Of a stretch of 64,000 nucleotides of DNA, positions 1 through 10,013 are shown one piece after another. The DNA is from Flavihumibacter cheonanensis. Its GTDB lineage: Bacteria; Bacteroidota; Bacteroidia; Chitinophagales; Chitinophagaceae. The notes under the pieces were generated by a model that saw only the letters and a list, made by a program, of their open reading frames with translations, had not been told where the DNA came from and ran no database searches. The stretch lies in the NCBI RefSeq assembly GCF_022352215.1, contig NZ_JAKRWF010000001.1:1364001-1428000 (forward strand). Direction: 5' to 3'. The position numbers and the translations under genes are program-made. How positions within the stretch are numbered: the first letter of the stretch is position 1; each line of letters starts with the position of its first letter.

Positions 1-21
1 TACACTGATACCACAACGCAG

Positions 22-50
22 GCCGGTTCATTCCTGAACCGGCATTTTTA
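22..50 (+). terminator. Rho-independent terminator of an off-window gene
   Basis: A 9-bp perfect stem (GCCGGTTCA / TGAACCGGC) with loop TTCC is followed by ATTTTTAT on the + strand. It would end a rightward transcript entering from the left edge. Its T-tract overlaps the stop codon of the leftward DUF5916 gene. On the - strand there is no T-run after the stem, so it is probably not a terminator for that gene. Confidence 0.75.
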
Positions 51-2231
51 TAAACTAAACCAATAGGTGAATTTTGCGACCAGGGCGCGGTTCTTAACTG
101 ACATATACTCGGGGAGGTAGTTATCGGTATATACAATGAAAAAATCGGAGGCTGGTTTATAACGCCACTGTAATCGGGTATTCAGATTGACATTTTTGGT
201 TTGCTCATTATACTGTCCGAATGCAGTAAAGTAAAAATTATTGGTGAGTGTGACATCCACTCTTGGTCCGACCAGCCAGAAACTTCTCCTTCCCCAGCTA
301 CCCGGCACCCGAATATCATTATAGGTACTGCTCATCGTGATACCCACATAGGGCTGAAAGCGATAACCAAATTCACTGGTCAGTTGGAGTCGGCTTCCAT
401 CATTGTAATAGCCACCGTATCGAATATTCGCAGCATAGGTAAACAGGCTCTTGGGCTTGGAAATATATTCGATATAAGCAGTATTGAAATGGTGCTGTGT
501 GCCGGTTGCCAGTGAGTCAGACCCTGTATTGGTCGGATCAAAAGGCATCAGCAATTCAATATAGGTTTTCGATACGTAGGCATTCAGCACTGCCTGGTTT
601 CGAAAATTGGTGCGATAGGTCAGACTGTGTTCATAATCTGTTTTTCTACCTTGTTCATTGGTATAATAAATGGTTTGAAGCAAAGGACCATGACTGAGAA
701 CAGGAGATTTTTTCGGAAAAAATAAATAACCAGCCTGGGGATTGAATTTGAGGTAGCCGGTCCGTGGTACATATCCTACCTCGGCCTGGAAATCCTTTCC
801 TACATATTCATGTTGCCAGGATAAAAACAATTGGCGACTGGTATAATTCAGATTGGCAGCAGTGGTGATGGTACGATTACCACCAACCGGACTAAAAGAT
901 TTCAACACCAGCGCCTTACCAGTCCAGTAGTTACCGGGAGAAGCCAGGTTGTATTCCAATCCCAGGGTTCTGTTGTATTGCCGGTGCTCCGGAGTTACAG
1001 GATCCTTATCCGGTTCATAATTGATGGATTGCTTATTGACAAACAGGAACCCGATATTGGATCTTGAAAAAACTTTACGCTGCAATGATAACACTGCAAA
1101 ATTCTGAACCGGCAAATCCCGTTCCGGAACTGATTTTGTTTGCATATCCATCAGGCCAATGCGCCAGTCTTTGTTCAGTTTACCACTGAGACGGGCACCA
1201 AACTGGATGGGCACATTCAGACCGATTCGCCTTGAGAAAAACGGGCGGATGTTTGCATAACCGAAGTTGCCGAAGATGTCTGCATTCTCTAAAAAGAATT
1301 GCCTTCGTTCCGGAAAAAACAATTCAAAGCGATCCAGGTTGGTCACCTGACGGTCCACTTCCACCTGGGAGAAATCCGGGTTAACAGTAAGATCCAGGTT
1401 GAGTGAAGAAGTAATACTGATCTTGGCATCAGCTCCAATATCTTTTCTATACTCAGTGGGTGTTCCCTTGTCATAATCTTTGGAGAGACCACCAAGCACA
1501 TAGGGAATCAATGAAATATTGGCTCCGGTTGAAGGTGGTGGTGCATCCCATACAAGATTACCTGTATAGGCGAGTGAAACAGTAGGAAACTGCCTGGGAA
1601 CGGGTGCCCAGCTGCTCTTTTCAAAAGCTTGCAAATCATTCCGGCTAAAATTGATACCCCAGTTGGTAATTCCTTTTTTGTAGCGAATCGTTTTAAAAGG
1701 AACAGCTGCTTCAAAGACCCAGCGATCCTCGTAGTTGACAACTTTGGAAATCCATTTATGATCCCAGCTGAGATCCATTTTACCACCTTCGTAAATAAAA
1801 CCATCCCATTGTGCACCTGCTGCATTGGCACCAAATGAAAATCCGCTGGTCTGATCTTCAAAGGGATCAAAGAAAAACAGGAAGTTGTCATTTTTCTGAA
1901 AAGCAAAATCTCTTCGCAAAGACTCTACTACATAGTTACCAGTGTTGCCATGATAACACACTGCAACCAGGTAAATGAAATGATCATCGTAACTCATCTG
2001 TACTTCCGTTTTGATATTGGCAAAACTGGTATCCATGGGAAGTACCATGAAAAAATCACGCGCCTTATCAGCTTCCTGCCAGGCTGCATCATTTACGATA
2101 CCATCAATCTTAACGGGTTGCGAAGTTTTCCGAATGGAAAGATTGTACTTGTTATTAACCTTCTGTGCGAAAACAACATTTGTCAATAGTAAACAGCTGC
2201 CTGCTAACTGGAGCCACCTTAAAAAATTCAT
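48..2231 (-). CDS. DUF5916 / CBM9-like outer-membrane protein
   Basis: The 727-residue protein has a signal peptide (cleavage near VFAQ, about residue 23). A carbohydrate-binding family 9-like beta-sandwich follows at about residues 32-220, beginning KIDGIVNDAAWQEA. The rest is a long beta-rich DUF5916 region, with the typical SQVEVDRQVTNLDRFELFFPE segment around residue 290, ending in an aromatic residue plus leucine (WFSL), as outer-membrane barrels do. DUF5916 proteins are common in Bacteroidota and often labelled hydrolase, but no catalytic motif is visible. An outer-membrane role is inferred. It is divergent from a TonB-dependent receptor across about 158 bp. Confidence 0.8.
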   Translation of the reverse strand: MNFLRWLQLAGSCLLLTNVVFAQKVNNKYNLSIRKTSQPVKIDGIVNDAAWQEADKARDFFMVLPMDTSFANIKTEVQMSYDDHFIYLVAVCYHGNTGNYVVESLRRDFAFQKNDNFLFFFDPFEDQTSGFSFGANAAGAQWDGFIYEGGKMDLSWDHKWISKVVNYEDRWVFEAAVPFKTIRYKKGITNWGINFSRNDLQAFEKSSWAPVPRQFPTVSLAYTGNLVWDAPPPSTGANISLIPYVLGGLSKDYDKGTPTEYRKDIGADAKISITSSLNLDLTVNPDFSQVEVDRQVTNLDRFELFFPERRQFFLENADIFGNFGYANIRPFFSRRIGLNVPIQFGARLSGKLNKDWRIGLMDMQTKSVPERDLPVQNFAVLSLQRKVFSRSNIGFLFVNKQSINYEPDKDPVTPEHRQYNRTLGLEYNLASPGNYWTGKALVLKSFSPVGGNRTITTAANLNYTSRQLFLSWQHEYVGKDFQAEVGYVPRTGYLKFNPQAGYLFFPKKSPVLSHGPLLQTIYYTNEQGRKTDYEHSLTYRTNFRNQAVLNAYVSKTYIELLMPFDPTNTGSDSLATGTQHHFNTAYIEYISKPKSLFTYAANIRYGGYYNDGSRLQLTSEFGYRFQPYVGITMSSTYNDIRVPGSWGRRSFWLVGPRVDVTLTNNFYFTAFGQYNEQTKNVNLNTRLQWRYKPASDFFIVYTDNYLPEYMSVKNRALVAKFTYWFSL

Positions 2232-2389
2232 GCCGGGTTGTAATTATGCTGGTACTGGAATCCTGAGTGTGTATGTATGCAGCGTGTGCCTGAAATTAGG
2301 ACAAATCCTGTAATTCAGCAACTTGGATACTTTTTGTTGAACTTAATCCATGCCGGATTGTTGTTTGACTCAGATTATTATATTTTGAT

Positions 2390-4843
2390 ATGAAACTATC
2401 CTTTCCTATGCGCATTTATTTGAGCTTATTATGTTGTCTTTTGATTTCTAACACAGTACTGGCTCAATCCACCGGTTCTATCAGCGGTACCATTTTGGAT
2501 AGAAATACGCAAAAGCCTGTAATCGGAGCATCGGTTGAAGTACAACCTTCCAAAACAGGAACCAGCACAGATTCACTCGGAAGATTCCGGATTACCGGCT
2601 TAACACCCGGTTCTTATTCTCTCCGCATAACTGCAATAGGATTTGCAGCAAAAACCCTGACCAACCTGGTAATCACAACCGGAAACGAAAACAACCTGAA
2701 TATTGAACTGGATCCTGCAGGGGAAAATTTAAGTGAGGTTATTGTAAGTGGCAAACGTGCATCGGCCCGGGCTACCAGCCTCGAGTCTCCTTTAAGTATA
2801 CAACGATTAACTACAGAAGAAATCAAGGCCAACCCAGGTGGCAACTTTGATATTAGTCGGGTTATCCAGTCCCTGCCAGGAGTTGGAGGTGGAGTTGGTG
2901 GAGGTGGTTTTCGTAATGATATCATCATCCGTGGTGGCGCACCCAGTGAAAATGTATTTTACCTGGATGGAATTGAAGTTCCACTGATAAACCATTTTGG
3001 CACACAGGGAAGCGGTGGTGGTCCTCAGGGAATTCTGAACGTGAGTTTTATTGAAGATGTCAAACTCAGCAGTTCGGCATTTGATGCCAGGTATGATAAT
3101 GCCTTGAGCAGTGTGTTTCAATTCAAACAAAAAAATGGCAACCCCAACCGGCTGCAGGGAAATATCAGACTAAGTGCAACTGAACTGGCTGCTACTTTTG
3201 ATGGTCCGATCAGTCCGAAAACAACCTTCCTGGCAAGTGCTCGTCGCAGTTATTTACAATTGCTATTCCAGGCCCTTGATCTTCCGATCCGTCCCAATTA
3301 CTGGGATTTTCAATTCAAAACCAACACCCGGATCAATGACAAAACTACGTTGCAGGTATTAGGCATAGGAGCTATTGATGAGTTCCGCTTTGCTGCACCT
3401 AAAGAAGCTACTCCGGAAAAACTCTATGCGGTGAACAGCAGTCCGTTGATCAATCAATGGAACTATACAGTTGGAGCCAGCTTAAAGCGATTGACAGACC
3501 GTGGTTTCTGGACGCTATCCCTTAGTCGCAATACCCTCAATAACCGGGCAGATAAATATGAAGACAATGAGAACCCATCAGAGGGCACCCGAACATTTCG
3601 GATCAATAGCCAGGAAACGGAGAACAAACTTCGGTTCGACCAGACCGTTAGTATTGATAAATGGAAAATTACCTATGGTGCTTCTGCTCAGTATGTACAG
3701 TTCGGCAATGATTTTTACCAGCTCTTTCGTCCGGCGCTGACGGATGAACAGGGTAACCAGATTCAGCCTGCTGAAGAACTGCGAACGGATACACAATTAG
3801 ACTTTCTGCGATATGGTGCCTTCGTTCAAACGGGCCGCAGATTTTGGGAAAACCGGCTGGCAATAAGTGCAGGTATGCGGATAGATGGAAACTCAGCCAG
3901 CAACAGTGTCGCTAATCCATTGAAACAATGGAGTCCGCGCATCAGTGCGAGCCTGGCGTTGGCACCCGACTGGAATTTCAGTGCCAGTTATGGATTGTAT
4001 TACCGGTTGCCAAGTTATACCCAGCTTGCATTTGAAGCAAGCCAGACAGGTAGGATGAACCCGGGAGATTATATCCGAAGCAGACACCTGGTAGCTGGTT
4101 TTGAATGGCTGCCCTCCAACAATACCCGATTTACACTGGAAGGATTTTATAAAAAATATTCCAATTATCCGATCAGCATTCTGGATGGAATCAGTTTGGC
4201 CAACAAGGGAACAGAATTTGGAGCCGTAGGCAATGAACCAGTTGTGCAGGATGGTGAAGGAAAAGCGTATGGGATTGAGTTTTTTGCACAGCAAAAACTA
4301 AGTAAACGATTCTTTGGAGTGCTGAGTTATACTTTTTACCGTTCTGAGTTTACCGGATTGAATTCAGAATGGATCAGATCCAGCTGGGATAACCGTCACC
4401 TCTTAAGTTTGACAGCAGGATACAAGCTCAATCGCAACTGGGAGATTGGCTTAAAATTCCGTTACCAGGGTGCGGCACCTTACACGCCCTTTGACTTAAC
4501 CGCCAGCCAATTGAATTATTTAACATTGGGAACTGGTGTATTTGATTTTAGTCAGACCAATACATTGGAACTTCCTGCCTTTCATGCAAGTGATATCCGG
4601 ATTGATAAAAAATGGAACCTGCGCCGGTTTACACTGGATCTGTACCTGGATATCCAGAACTGGTACAATTCAAAAAATCCGGGCATTCCACAATATACTT
4701 TCCAGCGAACTGCCGATAACAGCGGGTTCCAGACTACGGATGGTCAACCGATCCGGCAAAATGGAAGTAATGCTATTCCGGTGATATTGGCTAACAATGA
4801 CGGGAGGTTACTGCCGACCTTAGGGTTTATTGTGGAGTTTTGA
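2390..4843 (+). CDS. TonB-dependent receptor with carboxypeptidase-like N-terminal domain
   Basis: The 817-residue protein has a signal peptide ending near VLAQ (about residue 26). A carboxypeptidase regulatory-like/CarboxypepD_reg fold follows at about 29-107 (GSISGTILDRNTQKPVIGA). The plug domain contains IIIRGGAPSENVFYLDGIEVP around residues 180-200, and the rest is a 22-strand-type barrel ending FIVEF with a terminal phenylalanine. It has no STN domain, so it is not expected to signal to a FecR protein. The substrate cannot be read from sequence, and no SusD partner is adjacent. It shares its architecture with the receptor at 61062-63407. Start could also be the Met at residue 7. Confidence 0.88.
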   Translation: MKLSFPMRIYLSLLCCLLISNTVLAQSTGSISGTILDRNTQKPVIGASVEVQPSKTGTSTDSLGRFRITGLTPGSYSLRITAIGFAAKTLTNLVITTGNENNLNIELDPAGENLSEVIVSGKRASARATSLESPLSIQRLTTEEIKANPGGNFDISRVIQSLPGVGGGVGGGGFRNDIIIRGGAPSENVFYLDGIEVPLINHFGTQGSGGGPQGILNVSFIEDVKLSSSAFDARYDNALSSVFQFKQKNGNPNRLQGNIRLSATELAATFDGPISPKTTFLASARRSYLQLLFQALDLPIRPNYWDFQFKTNTRINDKTTLQVLGIGAIDEFRFAAPKEATPEKLYAVNSSPLINQWNYTVGASLKRLTDRGFWTLSLSRNTLNNRADKYEDNENPSEGTRTFRINSQETENKLRFDQTVSIDKWKITYGASAQYVQFGNDFYQLFRPALTDEQGNQIQPAEELRTDTQLDFLRYGAFVQTGRRFWENRLAISAGMRIDGNSASNSVANPLKQWSPRISASLALAPDWNFSASYGLYYRLPSYTQLAFEASQTGRMNPGDYIRSRHLVAGFEWLPSNNTRFTLEGFYKKYSNYPISILDGISLANKGTEFGAVGNEPVVQDGEGKAYGIEFFAQQKLSKRFFGVLSYTFYRSEFTGLNSEWIRSSWDNRHLLSLTAGYKLNRNWEIGLKFRYQGAAPYTPFDLTASQLNYLTLGTGVFDFSQTNTLELPAFHASDIRIDKKWNLRRFTLDLYLDIQNWYNSKNPGIPQYTFQRTADNSGFQTTDGQPIRQNGSNAIPVILANNDGRLLPTLGFIVEF

Positions 4844-4845
4844 GG

Positions 4846-4925
4846 AAGGGAGAAGGGGGGAAACGAAGAAAGGAGGAAAGGAAGATAGTCTTCCATTCCT
4901 CCCTCTTCCCCTCTTCCTTTACTCC
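4846..4925. repeat. Purine/pyrimidine imperfect inverted repeat between convergent genes
   Basis: This is a purine-rich arm with GGAGGAAAGGAAGA, loop TAG, then TCTTCCATTCCTCC: a 14-bp stem with one mismatch. Further GGAAG/CTTCC pairing extends outward. It lies between the stops of the TonB receptor and the TlpA-like gene and could act as a two-way transcription barrier. Its word composition matches tracts at 28063, 31010 and inside the fecR gene. Confidence 0.6.
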
Positions 4926-4930
4926 CGTGT

Positions 4931-6028
4931 TTACTGCTCCTTGCACCCCAACAGCTCACATAACTTACTCTGCAATTCTTCTCCCCTGAGGTTTTTGCCA
5001 ATGATGATACCATTGGGGTCGATCAGCAAATTCTGCGGGATCGATTGAATTTTATATTGAAGTGCGACTGCATTTTGCCAATAGTTAAGATCACTGACCT
5101 GGGTCCAGTCGAGTTTATCGTCTTTGATTGCTTTCAGCCATTTCTCCTTGTTATTATCAAGGGAAACTCCCAATACAGTGAAATTTTTGTTTTTAAACCG
5201 ATCATGCGCCAATACCACATTCGGGTTTTCCTGCCTGCAGGGCCCACACCAGCTGGCCCAAAAATCAATCAAAACATATTTGCCCCGGAAAGAAGACAAA
5301 CTAACCGGCGTACCGGAAGGATCATTTTGCGTGAATTCAAGAGCAGGTGAACCTATCCGGCCAATCTTACTGTCTGTAATTCTGGCTTCCAGGAAACGTC
5401 CATAAAAACTGGACTTTACCTCAGGTGTAAATCTGGTAAAACTTTTTTCAACCAGGTCAGGATTTTCAACTACCTGCATAATGGTTGCCCACATAAAGGG
5501 AGCCACAACCTGGTCTTTCTTTTCATCAGCAAATTTTTCACCGGCTGCTGCAAGGTTGTCAACCAACTGTCGATACAACTGCATCAGACTATCGTTAATA
5601 CCAGACTTGTTCGCGGCCTGCGAGAGCTCCGAATATTTTCTAAAATAGGGTTCGAATTGTTGCTGAAATGCGATAAAGCCATCATGCGCAACAGACCCCT
5701 CCAATTTCAACTGCTGAATGGCATTGACATCTCCTGTAAGTTTCATTTTTTTGTTTTCCAGGAATAACAATCCTTTTTTATCGGAAGGCAGGAAGGAAAT
5801 GTTATACAATTTCACATCTGCAATAGCTCCATTCAATTTGAACTGGTTTTGCCTGGAAACAGCCCTGGCCAGGGTATCCGATGGATTGTCGGGATCAGTA
5901 ATGACTACGACAGATTTATCAGGGAGTCCGGTTATAGTTCCTTCAATCTGGAAACCTTGCTGGGAATAGCTTTCGACGCCTCCAAAAACCAGGGCAACCA
6001 GCGGCGCTATACGGAATAACAAGTTCAT
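4931..6028 (-). CDS. TlpA-like thiol-disulfide protein with DUF4369-like N-terminus
   Basis: The 365-residue exported protein has a signal peptide to about residue 22. A beta-rich DUF4369-like domain follows (about 25-115, starting FQIEGTITGLPDKS), then a helical linker. The C-terminal AhpC/TSA-thioredoxin fold begins near residue 225 and contains WASWCGPCRQ (C261, C264). It probably reduces periplasmic disulfides or serves cytochrome or stress functions, as its family members do. The substrate is unknown. It starts 9 bases after hisIE on the same strand, so it looks like the last gene of the trp/his transcript, although its function has no obvious tie to amino-acid synthesis. Confidence 0.85.
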   Translation of the reverse strand: MNLLFRIAPLVALVFGGVESYSQQGFQIEGTITGLPDKSVVVITDPDNPSDTLARAVSRQNQFKLNGAIADVKLYNISFLPSDKKGLLFLENKKMKLTGDVNAIQQLKLEGSVAHDGFIAFQQQFEPYFRKYSELSQAANKSGINDSLMQLYRQLVDNLAAAGEKFADEKKDQVVAPFMWATIMQVVENPDLVEKSFTRFTPEVKSSFYGRFLEARITDSKIGRIGSPALEFTQNDPSGTPVSLSSFRGKYVLIDFWASWCGPCRQENPNVVLAHDRFKNKNFTVLGVSLDNNKEKWLKAIKDDKLDWTQVSDLNYWQNAVALQYKIQSIPQNLLIDPNGIIIGKNLRGEELQSKLCELLGCKEQ

Positions 6029-6037
6029 AAGAGTACT

Positions 6038-6652
6038 TTATTTAGCGTGACGATCCTTCAAAATATCAATTACATCCTGCAGCTTAAAACCTTTCGCATT
6101 CAGCAAGATGAGGTAATGAAAAAGCAGATCCGCAGATTCATTTAAGAACAGCGCATCGTTATTGTCCTTGGCTTCAATTACCGTTTCTACTGCTTCCTCT
6201 CCTACTTTTTGCGCGATTTTATTCAAGCCTTTTGAGAACAGTTTCGCTACATAGGAGGAATCAGGAGAAGCCTGTTTACGCAGATCGATAATATCTTCCA
6301 GGTAAAAGAGAAAATCTTCCGCGTGATTTCGTTCACTCCAGCAGGTATCTGCGCCGGTATGGCAAGTTGGTCCCAGGGGATTTGCCTTTATCAGCAAGGT
6401 ATCCTGATCACAATCCACTGCCATGGATTTTAATTCCAGGAAATGACCACTCTCCTCTCCTTTTGTCCAGAGCCGGTTTTTAGAGCGGCTATAAAAAGTC
6501 ACTTTTCCGGTCTCTTCTGTTCGCCTGAGGGCCTCTTCGTTCATGAATCCCAGCATTAATACCTTTTGGGTAGTATGATCCTGAATAATTGCCGGAACCA
6601 AGCCATCTGTATATTTCTGAAAATCAACTTTCATACTTTCAAATGTACTCAA
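6038..6652 (-). CDS. hisIE: Phosphoribosyl-AMP cyclohydrolase / phosphoribosyl-ATP pyrophosphatase
   Basis: This 204-residue fusion enzyme catalyses histidine steps 2 and 3. The HisI half (about 10-110) carries the metal-site region DCDQDTLLIKA followed by PTCHTGADTCW. The HisE half (about 115-204) has the helical EEAVETVIEAK signature. The fused arrangement is standard in Bacteroidota. It lies 8 bases after hisF. A Met at residue 7 (MKVDFQKYTDG) is an alternative start at 6634 and fits the family N-terminus slightly better. It is the last recognised histidine gene of the transcript. Confidence 0.96.
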   Translation of the reverse strand: MSTFESMKVDFQKYTDGLVPAIIQDHTTQKVLMLGFMNEEALRRTEETGKVTFYSRSKNRLWTKGEESGHFLELKSMAVDCDQDTLLIKANPLGPTCHTGADTCWSERNHAEDFLFYLEDIIDLRKQASPDSSYVAKLFSKGLNKIAQKVGEEAVETVIEAKDNNDALFLNESADLLFHYLILLNAKGFKLQDVIDILKDRHAK

Positions 6653-6660
6653 TTTTAAAG

Positions 6661-7422
6661 CTACCCGATTCGAACCGGGATTCCCGAAACAGCCAGGCTG
6701 TTTTTTAAATCCGGGATAGCCACTTCTTTAAAATGAAAAATACTGGCTGCCAATGCAGCATCTGCATGTGCCTTTTCAAACACCTCCACGAAATGCTCCA
6801 CCGTACCACCACCCCCACTTGCGATTACCGGAACCGGTAGCCGGTTTGCCAATGTTCCGGTAATATCCAATGCAAATCCTTGTTTGGTTCCATCGTGATT
6901 CATGGACGTGAGCAGGATTTCGCCCGCCCCCAATGCAACTGCCTCTTCCGCCCAGTCAATGCAACGTCGGTCGGTTTTGGTACGCCCCCCATTGAGGTAC
7001 ACATACCATTCTCCATCTTCTTCCAGGCGGGTATCAATAGCCAGCACCACACACTGGCTGCCAAATTGTTTGGCAAGTTCTGCTATCAAAGCCGGACGTT
7101 TAAAAGCTGCTGTATTAACCGAAATTTTATCTGCCCCGTTTTGCAAAAGCAGGCTTACATCTTCCACACTGCTGATGCCACCACCAACCGTGAAGGGAAT
7201 ATTAATCTGGTGACTGATTCGGTTGACCAGCTCGCTTAATGTCTTTCTTTTTTCAACCGTAGCAGTAATGTCCAGGAAAACCAGCTCATCGGCACCCTGT
7301 TCGGCATAAAGCCTTCCCAGTTCAACCGGATCACCAGCATCCCGAAGGTCAACAAAGTTGGTTCCTTTCACAGTGCGACCATCTTTGATATCCAGGCAGG
7401 GAATGATACGTTTTGTAAGCAT
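6661..7422 (-). CDS. hisF: Imidazole glycerol phosphate synthase, cyclase subunit
   Basis: HisF is a (beta/alpha)8 barrel that works with HisH, using ammonia to turn PRFAR into imidazole glycerol phosphate and AICAR. From the chosen ATG at 7422 the protein is 253 residues and begins [15 protein letters not shown], placing the catalytic Asp at D11 as in other HisF proteins. The second catalytic Asp lies in VLAIDTRLE and the phosphate loop is IASGGGGT. An ATG at 7443 would add seven residues and overlap hisA by 20 bases. The chosen start lies one base past the hisA stop (TGACATG), suggesting translational coupling. Confidence 0.96.
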   Translation of the reverse strand: MLTKRIIPCLDIKDGRTVKGTNFVDLRDAGDPVELGRLYAEQGADELVFLDITATVEKRKTLSELVNRISHQINIPFTVGGGISSVEDVSLLLQNGADKISVNTAAFKRPALIAELAKQFGSQCVVLAIDTRLEEDGEWYVYLNGGRTKTDRRCIDWAEEAVALGAGEILLTSMNHDGTKQGFALDITGTLANRLPVPVIASGGGGTVEHFVEVFEKAHADAALAASIFHFKEVAIPDLKNSLAVSGIPVRIG

Positions 7423-7423
7423 G

Positions 7424-8155
7424 TCAGTTTCTTTTTTGTTCATTAAACCGGGTCAGTTCAGGCAGCGAGATCCGGTTCTCATAAATGGCTTTCCCCACAA
7501 TGGCTCCACTACATCCAATTGATGCAAGCGCCTCGAGGTCAGTCCTATTGCTCACACCTCCACTGGCGATTAACCCCAGATCAGGATACAATTCAAGAAT
7601 GGACGCATACAGGTTGGTAGCCGGACCTTCCAATTTGCCATCCTTACTTACATCGGTACAGAAAATCTGTTTAACGCCCTTTGACAGATAGTTTCCAATA
7701 AACTCACGGATAGGAATATCCGTAGTTTCCAGCCATCCCGAAATGGCGATTTTTTCCTCCTTCACATCTGCGCCCAATAAAAACTTATCGGCCCCATACG
7801 TATTTATCCATTCAACAAAAAGAGCTTCCTGTTTTACAGCCAGGCTCCCGATAGTAGCCAATGCAGCACCTGATTCAAAAACTATTTTCAGGTCCTCTTC
7901 TTTTTTAATTCCACCGCCGAAATCAATTACCAAGCCTGTTTTTCCAGCCAGTTCTTCCAACACTTTCCAGTTTTTTACAGCGCCTGCTTTCGCACCATCC
8001 AGATCTACCAGGTGCAGTCTTGCCAATCCCGCATCCTCAAACTGTTTCGCCACTTCCAGTGGGCGTTCGTTATAAATTGTTTTTTGCGCATAATCACCCT
8101 GGGTCAACCGTACACATTTTCCATCTATTAAATCTATTGCAGGAATTATTTCCAT
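7424..8155 (-). CDS. hisA: Phosphoribosylformimino-5-aminoimidazole carboxamide ribotide isomerase
   Basis: The 243-residue TIM barrel performs the Amadori isomerisation of ProFAR to PRFAR. The N-terminus [20 protein letters not shown] holds the catalytic acid D8, the second Asp is in LLGADVKEE, and the C-terminal phosphate loop IASGGVSN is present. Its ATG overlaps the stop of the upstream GNAT gene by one base (TAATG), and its stop nearly abuts hisF. The gene is therefore in a tightly coupled string whose upstream members are not histidine genes. Confidence 0.96.
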   Translation of the reverse strand: MEIIPAIDLIDGKCVRLTQGDYAQKTIYNERPLEVAKQFEDAGLARLHLVDLDGAKAGAVKNWKVLEELAGKTGLVIDFGGGIKKEEDLKIVFESGAALATIGSLAVKQEALFVEWINTYGADKFLLGADVKEEKIAISGWLETTDIPIREFIGNYLSKGVKQIFCTDVSKDGKLEGPATNLYASILELYPDLGLIASGGVSNRTDLEALASIGCSGAIVGKAIYENRISLPELTRFNEQKRN

Positions 8156-8586
8156 TATCGCAGCGCTTTTTTTATGATGATATAATCAATTCCATTTTTT
8201 TGCCATGTATCCCCATCCTGACAAAAGCCAAAACGTTCGTAAAACCTAAGAGCAGAAACCCGGGCGTTACACCAGATAACCGCATAGCCTTGTGATACTG
8301 CATATTTTATTACTTCCTGCAGTAATTGTGAACCATATCCTTTTCCCTGGTCTTTTACCAGTGTAGCAAATTTCCGGAATTGCAGGGACCTGCCATATTT
8401 CAGACTGTTAAAAAGGGAGATAACGGACACCATTTTCTCACTTGCAAAAAGACCCCAATGGATAGCCTCTTCATCGCCTGCAATTTGCGCCAGCTCTGCA
8501 GCTTGGCCGGGATACATGACTTCCTGGCGAATCGGCAAAACCCATTCGAGCGGAATCGATTTGATTTCAAGTTTAGACTGTATCAT
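8155..8586 (-). CDS. GNAT-family N-acetyltransferase in the trp/his transcript
   Basis: The 143-residue protein covers the compact GNAT fold. The acetyl-CoA loop is DQGKGYGSQLL (family pattern Q/R-x-x-G-x-G/A), and the conserved C-terminal segment reads ALRFYERFGFCQDGDTW. No membrane or export signal is seen. Its ATG overlaps the decarboxylase stop (ATGA) and its stop overlaps the hisA start, so translation of all three is likely coupled. The substrate is unknown. Position right after an amino-acid decarboxylase makes an amine acetyltransferase a fair guess, but that is inference only. Confidence 0.85.
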   Translation of the reverse strand: MIQSKLEIKSIPLEWVLPIRQEVMYPGQAAELAQIAGDEEAIHWGLFASEKMVSVISLFNSLKYGRSLQFRKFATLVKDQGKGYGSQLLQEVIKYAVSQGYAVIWCNARVSALRFYERFGFCQDGDTWQKNGIDYIIIKKALR

Positions 8587-10013
8587 TTGGGAGAAGCCGT
8601 TTTAAGAGTACGCAGCTTTTCTACTGTCTTCACAATTGCAGTTATAGCGATATCAATATCCTTCGCGGTAGTTCTGTAATTAACAAGTGCCGCACGAATA
8701 CAGGACTCACCTTTATATACCGATGGCGTCATAAAAACCAGGCCATCCTGATTCAATTCGTTTAATAATGCTGGAATAGTCAGGCCGTTGGTTGTTTGAG
8801 GATCCGGTTGAAAGCAAACCGTATTCAATCTAACTGGAGCGAGTAACCGAAAATATCCGGTTTCCAAAAGTCTGGAACCGAATTCATTAGCAAGTGTAAT
8901 GCAATTCTCTACCAACTCCCGGTAACCGGCTTTACCATAAGCCATCAGGCTGAACCAAACCGGAAGAGCCCTGAAACGCCTGCTATTCTCCGGCACATAA
9001 TTGAGGTAGGAAAATTGTTCCCAGGGATTTCCCAGGTAAGGCGCTGCTGAGTTCTGAAAACTTTGTACCTGGTAAACGGCATGTTCTTTCCGCGTAAAGA
9101 TCATAGCGCTGTCATAAGGAACATTCAACCATTTGTGAAAATCAACGGTGATGCTATCCGCCATTTCCCAGCCCGTTAACAGGTGCGCATGCTTTTCAGA
9201 AAGCGCTGCAAACGCTCCAAAAGCAGCATCAATATGAATCCAGCAAGTACGGGTTTGTTTGATTCGAGCAATTGCTGCCAGGTCATCAAAATCTACACTA
9301 TTTACTGTTCCACCACTGGCAATCAGGATGAAGGGCTGAGTAGGATCAGCAGGCAGCTTTTCCAGTAAGACTTTAACATCCATTGCTTCTCTATCCGGCA
9401 AAGTGGGAATGATTTCTATGTTGGCGCTGCCCATACCCAACATCGCCAATGCTTTCAGACTACTGGAATGGGGAGCTGCTGAATAAACAGGTATGGATAC
9501 CCGAAGACCGTCACGGGCTATATCCTGACCCACTTGTTGCCCGGCCCACTGCCTGGCCACGGCCAATCCGGTGAAATTGGCCATGGTAGCGCCTGTTACA
9601 AATGCACCCATAAAATTTTCCGGCAAACCGAAGAGCTCAAGCAGTAAGGTAACCGTTTGCATTTCCAATAAGGCGGAAGCATCTCCAATCCCGGTGGATA
9701 ATTGCGCATTCTGATCAAATACGGAACTAAGCCAGTCGCCCAGTATGGCTGCCGGCGTTCCCCCCCCGGTAACAAAACCCCAATATCGGGGTCCCGAGCT
9801 CGCAACGATATAAGGATAAAAAAGATGGTTGAATTGAGTCAGTGTATCCAAGGCACCGGCCCCCCTTTCTGGTAATGAAGGCCAGTTTAATACGCCCGGA
9901 TGAGAAGTAGTTGCCCGATCCGGAAGTTCTTTCAGATAAGCAGCACCTGCATCTTTTGCAGCTTCCAGAATTTCAGCCAGCCGATGCAGGTCTTCCTGAA
10001 TAACCACGCTCAT
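8583..10013 (-). CDS. PLP-dependent group II amino-acid decarboxylase
   Basis: The 476-residue protein belongs to the aromatic-L-amino-acid decarboxylase/GadB superfamily. The cofactor lysine is K294 in DFHKWLN. Other PLP contacts are H182 (PHSSSLKA, the ring-stacking histidine), D262 (HIDAAFG) and the phosphate-binding region FVTGATMANFTGL near residue 140. Length matches the family. Substrate cannot be fixed from the motif; Trp, Tyr, Phe, His or Glu are possible. It sits between hisH and hisA with 4-base ATGA overlaps on the hisH side and towards a GNAT gene, so it is made under the same control as tryptophan and histidine synthesis. Confidence 0.85.
   Translation of the reverse strand: MSVVIQEDLHRLAEILEAAKDAGAAYLKELPDRATTSHPGVLNWPSLPERGAGALDTLTQFNHLFYPYIVASSGPRYWGFVTGGGTPAAILGDWLSSVFDQNAQLSTGIGDASALLEMQTVTLLLELFGLPENFMGAFVTGATMANFTGLAVARQWAGQQVGQDIARDGLRVSIPVYSAAPHSSSLKALAMLGMGSANIEIIPTLPDREAMDVKVLLEKLPADPTQPFILIASGGTVNSVDFDDLAAIARIKQTRTCWIHIDAAFGAFAALSEKHAHLLTGWEMADSITVDFHKWLNVPYDSAMIFTRKEHAVYQVQSFQNSAAPYLGNPWEQFSYLNYVPENSRRFRALPVWFSLMAYGKAGYRELVENCITLANEFGSRLLETGYFRLLAPVRLNTVCFQPDPQTTNGLTIPALLNELNQDGLVFMTPSVYKGESCIRAALVNYRTTAKDIDIAITAIVKTVEKLRTLKTASPK

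Noticed and set aside
7423-7443. hisF start at 7443 overlapping hisA
   Set aside because: The extra residues are not conserved, and the start at 7422 places the catalytic Asp at position 11 as in HisF proteins.
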